Source: Euglena gracilis (Eukaryota > Euglenida > Euglenophyceae > Euglenales). Taken from it: a DNA stretch of 64,000 bases. The stretch covers positions 52,934,806 to 52,998,805 of the forward strand of contig CP154956.1 in NCBI GenBank assembly GCA_039621445.1, given 5' to 3'. This document shows, one piece after another, positions 1 to 11,557 of this stretch; position 1 is the stretch's first letter, and each line of letters opens with the position of its first letter. Position numbers and translations under genes: made by a program. The notes under the pieces were generated by a model. The model did not search any database, was not told where the DNA came from, and saw only the letters and a program-made list of their open reading frames with translations.

Positions 1-184
1 CAACCTAAGGCCGGCCCACTGCCCCCCCCCCCCACCCAGGCCAGATCCGGGAGCCCCGAACCAGGGTTCAGGACGACGGTTCGGGAGGGAAGCCGGCGTC
101 TTGGGGACACAAAAGAAGAGTGCCCAAAAGTGTCTAGAACGGTTTGTAGACGTGTGGCAATCATATCTGAGCAGTTTTTGGGGG

Positions 185-520
185 CGCATAGCGGTAGACT
201 GGGGGGGGGTAGTGGGTAGTCAGCCGACTAGTCGGCCGACTACCCAATTGGTCGGCCGACTGGGCCTGGTCGGTAGCTAGTCGGTGGTAGGGGGGGGGGG
301 AAGTGGGTGGTCGGCCGACTAGTCGCGATATACCCACTCTAATGTACTAACGGGTCAAAACCGCCGACTTTTAAACCCCACCCCATGAAGAAAATCCTAT
401 GCAAGCTAGTCGGTGGCTAGTCGGTGGTCATAAAAATGGTCTGTGGCGGGCCCAAATCACCCGGAAATGGTCCGGATGGGTCCAAATAAGTGCCTTACAC
501 CAACATAAACACCCTCAAAC
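185..520 (+). repeat. Dispersed repeat R1, copy 1
   Basis: The left part (about 190-345) is built from reiterated GTCGGCCGACTA-like palindromic words. The right part (365-520) contains the string around CATGAAGAAAATCC and GGTCTGTGGCGGGCCC. The right part recurs at 5513-5672 and the left part recurs in inverted orientation at 6222-6415. There is no coding signal. The recurrences are direct observation; the class of element is unknown. Confidence 0.8.
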
Positions 521-2020
521 ATAGTGGGCATTTTTTTTGGAAAAAACAAAACAATGTGTTTTTTTTTGAAAAAAAAACACTAAAAAAACATCAAAAAAAA
601 CAAAAATGAAATTTCATTGAGAAAACTCGTTATGAAACACCCAAACCATACTTTGAATCCTACTAAGTTCAAAAAGTGCCAGAAAAGGTCAAACACATCC
701 AAAAATGCAAAAAAAATACACTTTTATGACTTTTTCCATTTTTCATGGGAGGTGGGTGGGGGGGGCGGAGCCATAGGTGTCACAAGGGGGGGTTGGGGGG
801 GCGGCCGCCCGCCCCCCCCCCGGGAATTTGGAACTAAAAAATTTTTTGCGGAATGAATGTGATATTTTCTTTGAAATGCCATGTTCAATGGTTCAAAGGG
901 CGTTACCGTCCAGTTGCCCGGCAGCACCTTACCAGTTAAAAGACATTTTTGGAGAATGAAAATTGCAAAATCCATTTACCGTATCGGTTGGGAGGAAAAA
1001 GGAAAATCTTGAAAAAAAACGGAACTTTGGGATGATTTTGGAAAAAAAACAGAAGTCGGGTTGACGATAAACAACTTCACCTTGGGTGGCCCATGTCGCG
1101 CCTCCTTCTGACCGTTTGCTGAGAAATGAGCGGAGAAGTGTTGGGGTAGAGTTTAGAAAGGCCTGGCGTTCTCGGGGGGGGGGCGGATGGTTGTGGTGGT
1201 GCGGTGTGCTTTACAACGGTGTCTTGTCGGTCGACTTAAACCCTCGATTTCCGACCGTGGGTGGTATCCGCTGTTACACACCCTCCTCCATAGTGGGTCG
1301 CACGGAGGGTGTTAGCCACAATGTTGTGGGGATGAGTCTGGGGCGGGGGGGGCAAACCCCCTCAAAAAATGCAAATAACACTTATTATGTTGATTTTTCC
1401 ATGGGACGGTGGGGGGGGGGGGGCGGGGCAGGGGGGGGGGGGGGGGGGGTCGGGCCGAAGGTGTCGGGGGGGAGTTTTTTTGGTGTTGTGTTTTTTTTGG
1501 TTTTTTTGTTGTTTGTTTTTTGGTTTTTTGTTTTTTTGTTTTTTTTCCCCCTCGGTGATGCTAATTGTTTTTTGGGACCCCACAAACAACTTTCACCTTG
1601 GCTGTTTGAATAAACCCCATATGTCCCCGTCCCTCCATTTTCTTGACCAGCCGAGTTTGGGGGAAACTCTGCCGGTCAACAAAAAAAATGATTTTGCGTA
1701 AAGTGAAAAAAATGGCTTCTTCCCCCCCCCCCCCCCCAAGTTGCGAAGTCGACAGTTGGGTTGAGTTGGGAGGTTTCCAAACGGGTTCTACCCATGATTT
1801 CGCTTTCTAGTCTCGGGGCCAGGGGGACAGGAAAAAATACATTTTGGTTGTGCCATAAAAAATTTTCATTTAAAAATTTAGAAAATTTAAATTTAAATTT
1901 AAAAAAACAAAGGAAATGCTCCAAATTTTGTCGGTTCCTCGCCCCCCCCCGGGAAAAAATTGTTCCGACACCGCTGGGTGGCAAAAGAACACCTCTCCCC
2001 ATTGGATTTTCAATATAAGT
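521..2020. other. Non-genic stretch, homopolymer-rich
   Basis: I see no gene here. The open frames consist of Gly/Pro/Phe homopolymer translations of G, C and T runs (for example the G-run around 1410-1450 and the T-rich tract 1475-1550). There are no splice-like exon blocks and no recognisable protein motif. Confidence 0.6.
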
Positions 2021-2350
2021 CAAAATTTCGCACAAAAAGGACTTAGCCCTCCAAGTATATTGCCAACATGGAAGGGATTTTGTTATTTGAGGGGGGGGGG
2101 TGCGGGGGGGGGCGGAGCCCCCCCGCCTATGTCAATTTCGCACAAAAGGACTTAGCCCTCCAAGTATGTTGCCAACATTAGAAGGGATTTTGTTATTTGA
2201 GGGGGGGTGCGGGGGGGGGGGCAGAGCCTCCTGCCTATGCCAAAGTGAGCCACAAAAACGACTTAGCCCCCGAGTATGTTGCCAACACAGAAGGGATTTT
2301 GTTATTTGAGGCTCGGATGGGGGTGGAGGGGGGGAGTTTTCTGCCTCCCG
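2021..2350 (+). repeat. Tandem array, three units of about 110 bp
   Basis: Three head-to-tail units share CTTAGCCCTCCAAGTAT, TTGCCAACA and GAAGGGATTTTGTTATTTGA, each followed by a G-rich run and GCGGAGCC. Units start near 2021, 2131 and 2241. One further copy lies inverted at 5868-5966. Confidence 0.85.
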
Positions 2351-2382
2351 TGATGCAGAATGCTTGCATTTCTTGTATAGTG

Positions 2383-2483
2383 TTTCGTGATCTGATCCCG
2401 CTTTTTCACCAAAAAACCGGGGGCGCCTTCGGCGCCTTTGGCGCCCCGGTTTTTTGGTGAAAAAGCGGGATCAGATCACGAAA
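2383..2483. repeat. Near-perfect 100-bp palindrome
   Basis: Left arm 2383-2430 (CGTGATCTGATCCCG then a CACCAAAAAACC stretch) is mirrored by right arm 2440-2483, with a GGCGCC-rich turn between. Transcribed, it would form a very stable hairpin. It resembles a minimal foldback or MITE; no target duplication was identified. Confidence 0.85.
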
Positions 2484-2639
2484 AAAAATTGGTCGGGTGG
2501 CAGGTCAGGACCAAAAATTTTGAAATTTTTTTTTGCTCAAAAACACTTTTTTTCACTTCAGAACATCAAAAAAAGTGTTTTTGGGCGAAAAAAAATTTTC
2601 CGACCTGGACCCCCCCCTTGGCTGGGGCCCGCCCCTGTG

Positions 2640-3110
2640 GCCAGTGGACTTAGCCATTTTTGGGTCAAAATGTCAAAAAAAATCGAAATTTTTTTTTGCC
2701 CAAAACCATGATTTTTGACCTCCCGGGCCCGAAAAAAGTGTTTTCGAGCCAAAAATGAGCGTTTTTCGACCCGCCCGCACCCTGTTTTGGGCCGCCAACC
2801 CATTGATTTTGGGTCAAAACCGGGTCAAAAAAGTCCAAAAAAGTCGAAAAAAGTCGAAAAAATCGAAAAAATTTTTTTGCCCGAAACGATGTTTTTTGGC
2901 CTCCCAAACACAGAAAAACTGTTTTTGAGCCGAAAATGAGCGTTTTTCGACCCGCCAGCGCCCCGTTTTGGGCCGCCAACACATTTATTTCGGGTCAAAA
3001 CCGTTTCAAAGAAGTCGAAAAAAATCGAAAAATTTTTTTTTGCCCGAAACAATGTTTTTTTGGCCTCCCGGACCTGGAAAAGAATGTTTTTGAACCGAAA
3101 ATGATCTTTG
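2640..3110. repeat. Tandem repeats of about 150-180 bp
   Basis: Three successive units share GGTCAAAA, runs of GTCGAAAAAA, GCCCGAAA, TTTGGCCTCCC and CGTTTTTCGACCCGCC followed by TTTTGGGCCGCCAAC. Unit starts lie near 2657, 2807 and 2988. The open frames here are low-complexity shadows. Confidence 0.8.
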
Positions 3111-3262
3111 GTTGGGCCGACGGGCCGCCGGGCCGGGCCGCCGGCCGGGCTGGGCCGCCGGGCCGCCGGGCCGCCGGGCCGCCGGACCGGGCCGCCGGGC
3201 TGCCGGCCGCCAGGTCGGGCCGGGCCGGGCCGGGCCGCTGGCAGGCCGGGCCAAGCCGGGGT
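3108..3262. repeat. GC-only low-complexity tract
   Basis: About 150 bp of reiterated GGGCCGCCG / CCGGGCC words with almost no A or T. It explains the Gly/Arg/Pro-only open frames on both strands. Confidence 0.85.
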
Positions 3263-3639
3263 GGTCTCCCAAAGAGCTCAGCTCTACGTCACACCCTGGT
3301 CACGTTATCTGTCGTGGTTCTTAATTCGTTCGGCAGTTTATTACCGCGGACTATTACGCGATCCACAATACCTCGACCAGACTAAAGCCGTCAGGATTAA
3401 TGTCACCCCCACAGGTGTGAGATGTCGGGCCTTATGTCGCCCCCTGGATGGCGGTGATATTACATGTAGGCTCAGTCGGCAATTAGGACCTTGTGGGATT
3501 TGGCTTCCCCCGGTGTTCCTACCTTGCAGGGCTGAAGTTTTTTTTTTGAGAATGCAAATATTTTTGATAACTTCACATATATTGCAAAAACTGGCTCCTA
3601 CACTAGTCAAGTGTGGGGGGGGTGTGGGGGGGGTGTGGG

Positions 3640-3885
3640 GGGGTGTGCGGGGCCGTAGGCCACCGGACCCCTCATCGGTGGCCATGGGCCTTGATAATGT
3701 CCATTTGGGCTCCAATTTTTTGCAACAATGCGCAGCGATAATCTGGGGGTGGGGGCGGTCAGGGGGGGCGGCGGGGGGGAGCCGCGTCCCCGCCCCGCCC
3801 CGCCGCGGTGGCCGTAGGCCACCGGACCCCTCATCGGTGGCCGTGGGCCTTGATAATGTCTATCTGGGCTCCAATTTTTCACGGA
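3640..3885 (+). repeat. Direct duplication of about 75 bp
   Basis: The block GGCCGTAGGCCACCGGACCC ... GGGCCTTGATAATGTC ... GGGCTCCAATTTTT occurs at 3645-3720 and again at 3808-3882, separated by a G/C-rich spacer. Confidence 0.8.
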
Positions 3886-4220
3886 AAAGACATAAATTTT
3901 CACGAAATAAATACCAAAATTCTCAGGTTTAAGTTGTTTTCAGGAGTGGTGATAAAACTGCAAAGTCAAAAAAATTGCCCTGAGTTTTGGCACACTCAAA
4001 TTTTATTGACATTTTTTCTCTTGGCAAATTTTTGGGATTTCAACCATTTTTTTGTTTCCTTCGACATTCAAACCTTTGAGAAAATTGTGAAATTTGGACG
4101 GTGTGAAAAATATGCGGTTTTGGGCGGGTTTTGGAGGGACCTCCAATTTGCCAACGTAGGTCCCAAAATGGGTCCAAAATACACCCGGCGCTGAACCCAC
4201 ACTGGGCGTGTGTGGGGGGG

Positions 4221-4222
<2 letters not shown>

Positions 4223-4263
<41 letters not shown>
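4223..4263 (+). repeat. Poly-G run, 41 bases
   Basis: An uninterrupted run of G, flanked by more G-rich sequence. It is a likely assembly-length uncertainty and a possible G-quadruplex site. Confidence 0.9.
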
Positions 4264-4264
<1 letters not shown>

Positions 4265-4574
4265 GTGGGGGTAAATGTCTAGTGTAGGAGCCAGTTTTTG
4301 CAATACCTCTAACTTCAATTTTTTTCAAAATAAGTCCCAATTATTTTTGGAAGTCAACAAAAAACTGCCATTTTTCGGTCAAAATTGTGGTAAATTGCAG
4401 CATTTTGAATTTGTTTTTCTTAAAATAAAAAATCCCGTTGATGACATTTCTGGGGCAAATTTTGAATTTTTTTAATTTAAAGTAAAATAACCGTTTTCGG
4501 CCCCAAAAATGAGGCAGGGGAATTATTCGCCCAGGTAATATTCAGTAGTGCCCATAGTAAAAATGTTTTTTATT

Positions 4575-4712
4575 GCTAAATTTTTCAGGCAAGTCCAAGG
4601 GAAATTTGGAGATCAAATGGGACCCAAATGTGTTTGAGTGGATGGAGAATGTTCCAGCGATTCAAGAAATAATTTTCGGGAGTTTTGGGCTTTTGCCGAG
4701 ATTTTTTTTGGA
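4575..4712 (+). repeat. Dispersed repeat, also at 24.75 kb
   Basis: Shared landmarks are GTCCAAGG, GAGAATGTTCCAGCGAT and TTTTGCCGAGATTTT, in the same order at 4585-4712 and 24,760-24,880. The sequence lies just upstream of the first CBS exon. No coding function is seen. Confidence 0.65.
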
Positions 4713-4778
4713 AACCTTTTTTTTTTAAGTTGAACATATGTGTATGCTCAATCTTATTTGCAGGTTTTTTTTGTCAAA

Positions 4779-4886
4779 ATGAAGCTGCAACAGATTATGT
4801 CGACTCGCCTTTTCTGCACAACACCAACCGCTTCTATTCAAGAGGCTGCAGCATTGATGACAAAAGAGAATGTGGGCAGCCTTGTG
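4779..4886 (+). CDS. CBS gene exon 1 (start codon)
   Basis: Thirty-six codons starting MKLQQIMSTRL and ending KENVGSLV, then donor GTTAGA. It encodes the entry strand and first helix of CBS1. The upstream TTTGCAG acceptor at 4763 suggests that 4764-4778 is a 5' UTR or the end of an earlier exon. The in-frame codons there are open. Confidence 0.72.
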
Positions 4887-7800
4887 GTTAGAGTTTGAAT
4901 TGAGCCCTCTTTTGATGCCCACTGCTTTGGATATTGGGGGTGTTCCTCCCGCCCCCCCCCCCCCCCGCGTCCCCCCGCGCCTCGGACTTTGGCCAGGCAC
5001 ATTTTTTCCGTCGGCCAAAGGAAAAATGCATCAAATTTGAGTGATGCTGAAGAAAACGCATGGGGGCAGTTGGGCCACAGTTCCCAAACACGTCCTCCCC
5101 CCCGTCCCGAACCACCCCCTTGGTTCCCCCAATCCCCACTCAAGCTTCAGGCCGAAACTCAGGGTTGAACAAATGCACAAAGAGAATTATTTCCGCACAA
5201 AGATGTTGTCTTTGTCTAACAAAGTGGTTGGGAAACGCCGAAAACACCAAGTTCCCAAGCGATATCCAATGGTGATAGTGAGTCTGGAGAATTCATCCGT
5301 TTATGTGGTGTGTGAGTCTATGTATGGGGAACGTGACCCAGGGCTTTGGGCAACTTGACCCCCCTCCCCCGCAATTGACCCCCTCCTGATTCACCTTTTT
5401 TCCATGCAAATGAAAAAGACCCAAATTTCAAAAATGATCCAAGGATGTCCCAAAATACCAAAATTGTTCTTTGACCAAATTCCCCTAAGCAACCCACAAA
5501 AAAAATGGCCACAACGCCGAATTTTAAGCCCCCCCCCCATGAAGAAAATCCTAACTAGTCGGTGGATACTTGGTGGTCATAAAAATGGTCTGTGGCGGGC
5601 CCAAATCACCCGGAAATGGTCCGGATGGGTCCAAATAAGTGCCTTACTGAACACCAACATGAACACCCTCAGATGGAAATGGTCGGTGGGCCCCTGATGG
5701 GGGTCCGGAGGGATAAAAAATCAATGATGGAACAGGGATTACCCTCACCCCCCCCCTTTTTTGGCTAATGGCCGGGCTCCTTCGGACCCCCAATTAGCCA
5801 ATTAGAGGGAGGGGGCAAATGGGGGGGGGGTGAGGGTACATGAAAATCCTTTAGAAATGCAAGCATTCTGCATTATGAAGGGCAGAAAACTCCCCCCTCC
5901 ACCCCCACCCGAGCCTCAAATAACAAAACTCGGAGGCTAAGTCGTTTTTGTGGCTCACTTTGGCATAACGTGACCCCCCCCCCTATTTGTCCGCCCTCCA
6001 GGCGGCCCGGACCCCACTTCTGGCCAATTAAGGGTCCCCTCATTGTCCCTGGGCCCCGGCTGACGGGGGGTTTTTTGGCTCGGACGGGTATTGAGAAGTG
6101 GGAGAAGTGTTCTTTTGGCCATTTCCCCCCCAAGTTTTTGCATATTCACCCCCGATTAGGGGGTTCCGGAGACATTTGGGTAAGCTTTGACTGGTGTTGA
6201 GGTGATTTGGACAAAAGTTTTTTTCAGGGGTGGGCTTAAAAGTCGGCGGTTTTGCCCCGTAAGTACATTAGAGTGGGTAGTCGGCCGACTACCCACTCCC
6301 CCCCCCCCCCCCGTCTCGCCGATTAGGTACCGACCAGGCCTAGTCGGCCGACCAATTGGGTGGTCGGCCAACGAGTTGGGTTGTCAGTCGACTACCCACT
6401 ACCCCCCCCCCCCAGTTTTCTGTTTGGCACTGCTGGACCCGCAGCCGTCCGTTTGGAAGAATAAAACTTTCGCCAGGCATCTGGCAAACTGGACCAATCG
6501 GAAATCCCATCCAGCCAGACAAATGCGCATTTTGCATCAGACATTTTCTGCAATGACTTGTGCCTTGCGAAATTTACGAAACACCCCTTCCAGGAATTGA
6601 ACTAGGGTCTTTGAGTTGCCAAACTTGCAACTTAACCACCTAACGACGAGGGGTTTTATGAAACCTTCTTGCACTTTTAACTTGCAACGACCTTCATAAA
6701 AATATTTGAAATCTATCACCCATGCAGATGGTTTTGGCTTTGAAAACCTGAAAAAATTTCCCGTTGCCCAAAAGGCAAGCAAAAAAAAGGAAGAAAACAA
6801 CAACACACAGAAAAGTGATAGCAGAAAGTGGACGTTCATCAACTGAAGTGAGTTTTGTTTGGATTTTGCGAGTGTATACATAATATAAATTTGTTCATAT
6901 CTTTTGCAAATCTTGTGGAACTCAACAGTCCTTGTCCAAATGCCCAAAATTGAAACTCTTCATCAAAGCATCACACCATAGAGCCACAGAGAATTGTACC
7001 TTTCAACATTGAATCCTGTGGGATCAAATCTGGATTTTTTTTTGAGGCAAGAATCACCTCCTCCTCCTTTTTTTGAAAAAAAGGATTTGAAAATGTATGG
7101 TGTCCGGGGATTGAACCCGGTCCGTCCCAAAGACAGACGTTCTACCGCTGAACCACTGCACCTTATGGGGGGTTGGTACACCCCTTCCCCCCCTCTCCGA
7201 GGAGCTCGCCACGCCATCTCCCCCCCCCCTAGCCAGACCCCCTCGCCACGCCACCCGTTACATTTTTAATTTTGCAACCCCCCCACCCCCTCCGAGACCC
7301 CCTCGCCACGCCATTTACCCCCCTCCCCCCCCCATTCGGACCCCCTCGCCACGACGTACCAACCCCCCTATTTATTCATTTTTAAAAGGTAATGAAAATT
7401 CCCTTGTATTGTAAAAATGGTGTGCAAGAGAAATCTGGAATGTGTTATCAATGCGAAAATGCAAATGGACAGAATCTCCGCCTCCAAAAATCCCAGTTCA
7501 AACAAAAAAAAAGTTCGACCAAACAAAATTGACGACCAAATTAATCGCAAAAAATCGGATGATCGCGTGCCGACTGAAAGCGCATTCTTCAAGGTGTACC
7601 ACGTTTTGTCTAAGGCATGGTCTAAGCACGTTTTTATGGTATTATATTTTTATCTTCTTGAATACGGATATAGTGGTCCAACATGTTCGCACCCTGCAGC
7701 CCAAAAATACATCCCTGCAAAGCCCCGTCTTTGGCAACAATTATTGCAAGTATTTTCCATTTGGCCTCTTGAACAAGGGGGGGGATTCAGGCTTTTTGAC

Positions 7801-10800
7801 CTGGCTCAGGTCTGATTAGGGCTGTGGTTTTGGCAGCGCAGAGGCGCTACACGTTTTATGTGCTGCCCGTGAATGTGCCCATTGTGTGCCCTGGTTTCAG
7901 TGAACACCTCGTGCCAAAGGGAATTTTTGTGAACCTAGAAAGCATTTTATGCTCAAGTTTTTCCATCTTTGGTTCACACTGATCTTTCTGTTCCACGTTA
8001 AAGAATCTGTGAAGAGACAAACTTGGGGGGATTGTGGAACCAAACTTGGCTGATTTGTTGAAGCGAATCTGGAGTCCTCTTGGCAAGTCTGGGCATATAG
8101 TCCTCTTGGCAAGGACACCCCAATCACGCCCCCCCCCCCAGAAAATGCGCCGTGTCTGGCAAAAACGTGGTTTTAACCTTTGGTTTTGACCAAAGCGCAC
8201 TGTTGACCGACACCCCCAATCAGTGGTGTGCCTGCTTGTTTTTTTTTCTGACTAAAAATATCCACCAAATTAGGTTGTGAAATGGATCTGCTAACCCATC
8301 CTCAAAAACATCAGGTGCTGGGCCTCTGTCCACAGCCATGATGTCCTGCCCAGATGGGGTCCCGCCTGCACCGCTCGTCCATAAAATCCCACCCACATTA
8401 ATCAAACTCTGGCTTTGGTCAAGGAAGGAAGCACCCTTGTGGGGCTTGTCACTCAAAAAGACATTGTGAGTTTTATTGCGCATGATGTGGACATTGGGAA
8501 ACCTGTCTCTGCCCTGCTGGGTCATTCAGAACTGATCACTGCATCGGAAGATATGGTGGTGTGTGTCTGTATGTGCAAGATTGTGGTTTTGTTCAGATGC
8601 TGGTCTCCTCTGGATACTTTCTCAAAACCAGTTTTCCAGGTTGGTACTCCAAGGAGACAAGAGCTTGGCGACCCCCACCCATAAAATTCAATGGGGGCCG
8701 AGGAGAAATTTTTTCAGAATATTTTTGTTACTTTGAAGACTTGAACATGCATAAAGGACATTTTGTTGGATGTTGGCATCATCCAATCCAATCCAAACAA
8801 AGCCTTTGGATGGTCCTGTGGCAATGAAGGAAGGAAAAAACCAAGGCAGAAACCCAGGATCTTTCTCCGGAAGCTGTTCACCTCTCAAAGGACAGACGTC
8901 GGTAGGAGGGGAAGACATTTGGGTAGGGTGGAGATCTATGTGAAGTGAGATACATTTTGTGTGGTATTTATCATTTGGATCCCCTTACATTCTCATAAGC
9001 ATTGTGCATGTTCTCTTGAAGCTGTGCACTGTTATTTAAAATGTGAAGTTCTTCCATGCAGGCTGTGATATGTTCAAGTGATGTTTTCTTTTTTATCCAA
9101 AACCTCTTTTGCCCCCCCCCCCGCAGAATTTGAACTTTCAATCAATTGATGATGGTGTGTTCCAAATTTCTAAGGAGTACAGGACCGCTTGCCAATTTCC
9201 TGGAAGTTCATATGCTTTCTCGGACGAGATTGTTGGCATCAATCTCTTTGCTGTCAGATCTATCCTCTCTATCACTGCAGGCTCAAGCAGCAGCAGAACT
9301 GATGTCAAAGCGCCACGTTCACCACATCCTTGTTGCCAGGGAGTTTCAAGAGATTTGGGCTGAATGAAGTGGTTGTTCACATCATCTTTGTGCGCCAGGC
9401 ATTTCCCCACCGTGTTAGGAGCATATCATTGCTTTGTGTGTGGTGGTGCGACCCTACCCATGAGGGCAGACTGATTTGATGTCATCTTCTTCAGTTTTAC
9501 TGATTGGTTCTTGGGCAAGAAATTAGCAAGGTGGCTGCCCAAGGCAGAGCGTCACTTCAGCCGAAGGGACCCATCCCCCCAGGGGGGGGGTCCAGCCGCC
9601 AGCAGCCTTTTCCCATCGACGAGTTTTTGGCAGCAAGATTTCATTTGGCCTCCCCGGGGGGTCCAAGTGAAATCTACATGGGGAATTTTTTAACGTAATT
9701 AATGGAATAGGGTTAGGGTTAGGAGTTAGGCCTAACTTTAGGACGAATTTGTACCTGACACTAATCTATAAGTTAGGTCTAAAGTGAGGCCTAACCCCTA
9801 ACCCTAACCCTATTTCATCAATAACCCAGAAATTTTTGCCACCCCCTGGGGATTTTACTTCCGGGGAAAGGGACAGACAAAAACAGACAAAACAGATAAA
9901 AGGGCCAGAGGCGAAAACAACACCAGGCCAAAAGAAGGGATAGAAGGTACCAATAAACAATAAACGGCCACAGTGCACACAGGGGGCCGAGTAAAATCTT
10001 GCTGCCTTTTGTTTATTTTGCAGCCCTCTCCTGGCCAGAATACTCAGGCCCATGTTGTACAATCAGTGTGTGGTCTCGTGCCCTTGGACAGCCCTTTCCC
10101 ATTTCCTGTTCTCCATTTTTGGCCCATTTTTTGCACCCGTAAAAAGTCAAAAATCGTTGCCGTCCAGTCAGACTAGCCATGGCCTGGTGGTCGTTCAACT
10201 GGGCGACGCCCCATTTTCTGGTTCCGAATTTGGGCATGGGTCCGGAAAAAAATGAAGTGATTTCCTTGAAATGGCAAAGATTTGGGTTATTTTGCCTGCA
10301 AAATTTTGTTTGAAGCCAGTTCTCTGTGCCCAACCCCGGCCAGCCCCCCCCTTCCAACCAAGGGAGGAGGGTTGTGCTTTGGTGGTCAAATTAAAAAAAT
10401 AATTGTAGAGATGCATGCAGGTTTCTTTTAACTGACCCTGGTTGGGGTGCCTGCCAACCCTGCCGATAGCAGGCACCCCCCCTCCGGGGGGTTGGGATTT
10501 GGGTCCGGGAGCCTGCCCACCAAGCCAATGTTCTCTTGACTCTCCAGTGCCTTCAGCAACAAGGGGGGGTGCTATAGGCTGCATCACATAAACTGCCAAT
10601 TGTGCAAAAAATCAAAAAAAAAGTTGGACCAAAATTTGTCTTGCCTTTCAGCAGCAGGAAATGAAAGAAAAATTGGACCGGTAGCCTTCAGCATGCATGT
10701 CTGGGAACCTTCCGGCGACTGCCTCGTGGGCTTGGGATGTTGCTGGAGTCACAGGGCAGCAAAAACAATGTTTCTGTGTGCCACTTTGCGAATGGTTCTG

Positions 10801-11418
10801 TGCGCATTTGCGCGCAGGAACCACAACAAGCCAACAAGAACATCCAATGCCAGCCTGTTTTGAGCATAAAAACGCAAAGATGGAGGTTTTGTGTCAGCAA
10901 ATACAGCCATTTGCAGGCAATGTACTGCACGTCATTTTTCGGCAAAAAACCGGAGGTGAAAGGCATTTTTCAACTCATATTTTTTTAATGATAAAAAATG
11001 TAATTGCCGTTTGTTTTGATGTTTCAGGGATAATAACCATCTTTTCGGACCATAAAAATACCACATATATATTTAGATTGTGGGGTATCACTTTTTAATT
11101 CTTTCTGTGTCTATTCCCAAAACACCCCAATTTTTCGGACCAGTTTAAGATTTTTCCACCACCAATTTTTCTGGAAGTGATTATACCAATGCCATCCCCC
11201 CCATCTCACCCCATCTTGATACACGCACGCATATATTTTTTTACAGCTCCTTCCTCCTTGTGGTGTCATGTTTTGAGGATCAAACGTGTGGATATTTTTG
11301 ACAATGATTTTTTTCTGTGCACCACATGCTTATTTTGTCATTACTCTTTTTTATGTACTTGTTTTGATTGATTTTGATTTACTTTTTCAAACAGTTTGAA
11401 ATTTTGATATTTTTTTCA

Positions 11419-11452
<34 letters not shown>

Positions 11453-11471
11453 ATGTGTATATATGCATATA

Positions 11472-11503
<32 letters not shown>

Positions 11504-11519
11504 GCATGTATGTATGTAT

Positions 11520-11557
<38 letters not shown>

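Larger units (their letters stand above)
4887..8423 (+). other. CBS gene intron 1, repeat-filled
   Basis: A 3.5-kb intron (GTTAGA ... TTGGTCAAG). It contains the R1 partial copies, the inverted 110-bp unit, two tRNA-like sequences and the CGCCACGCC repeat. Open frames at 7417-7819 and 7856-8200 show no family signature. Confidence 0.6.
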
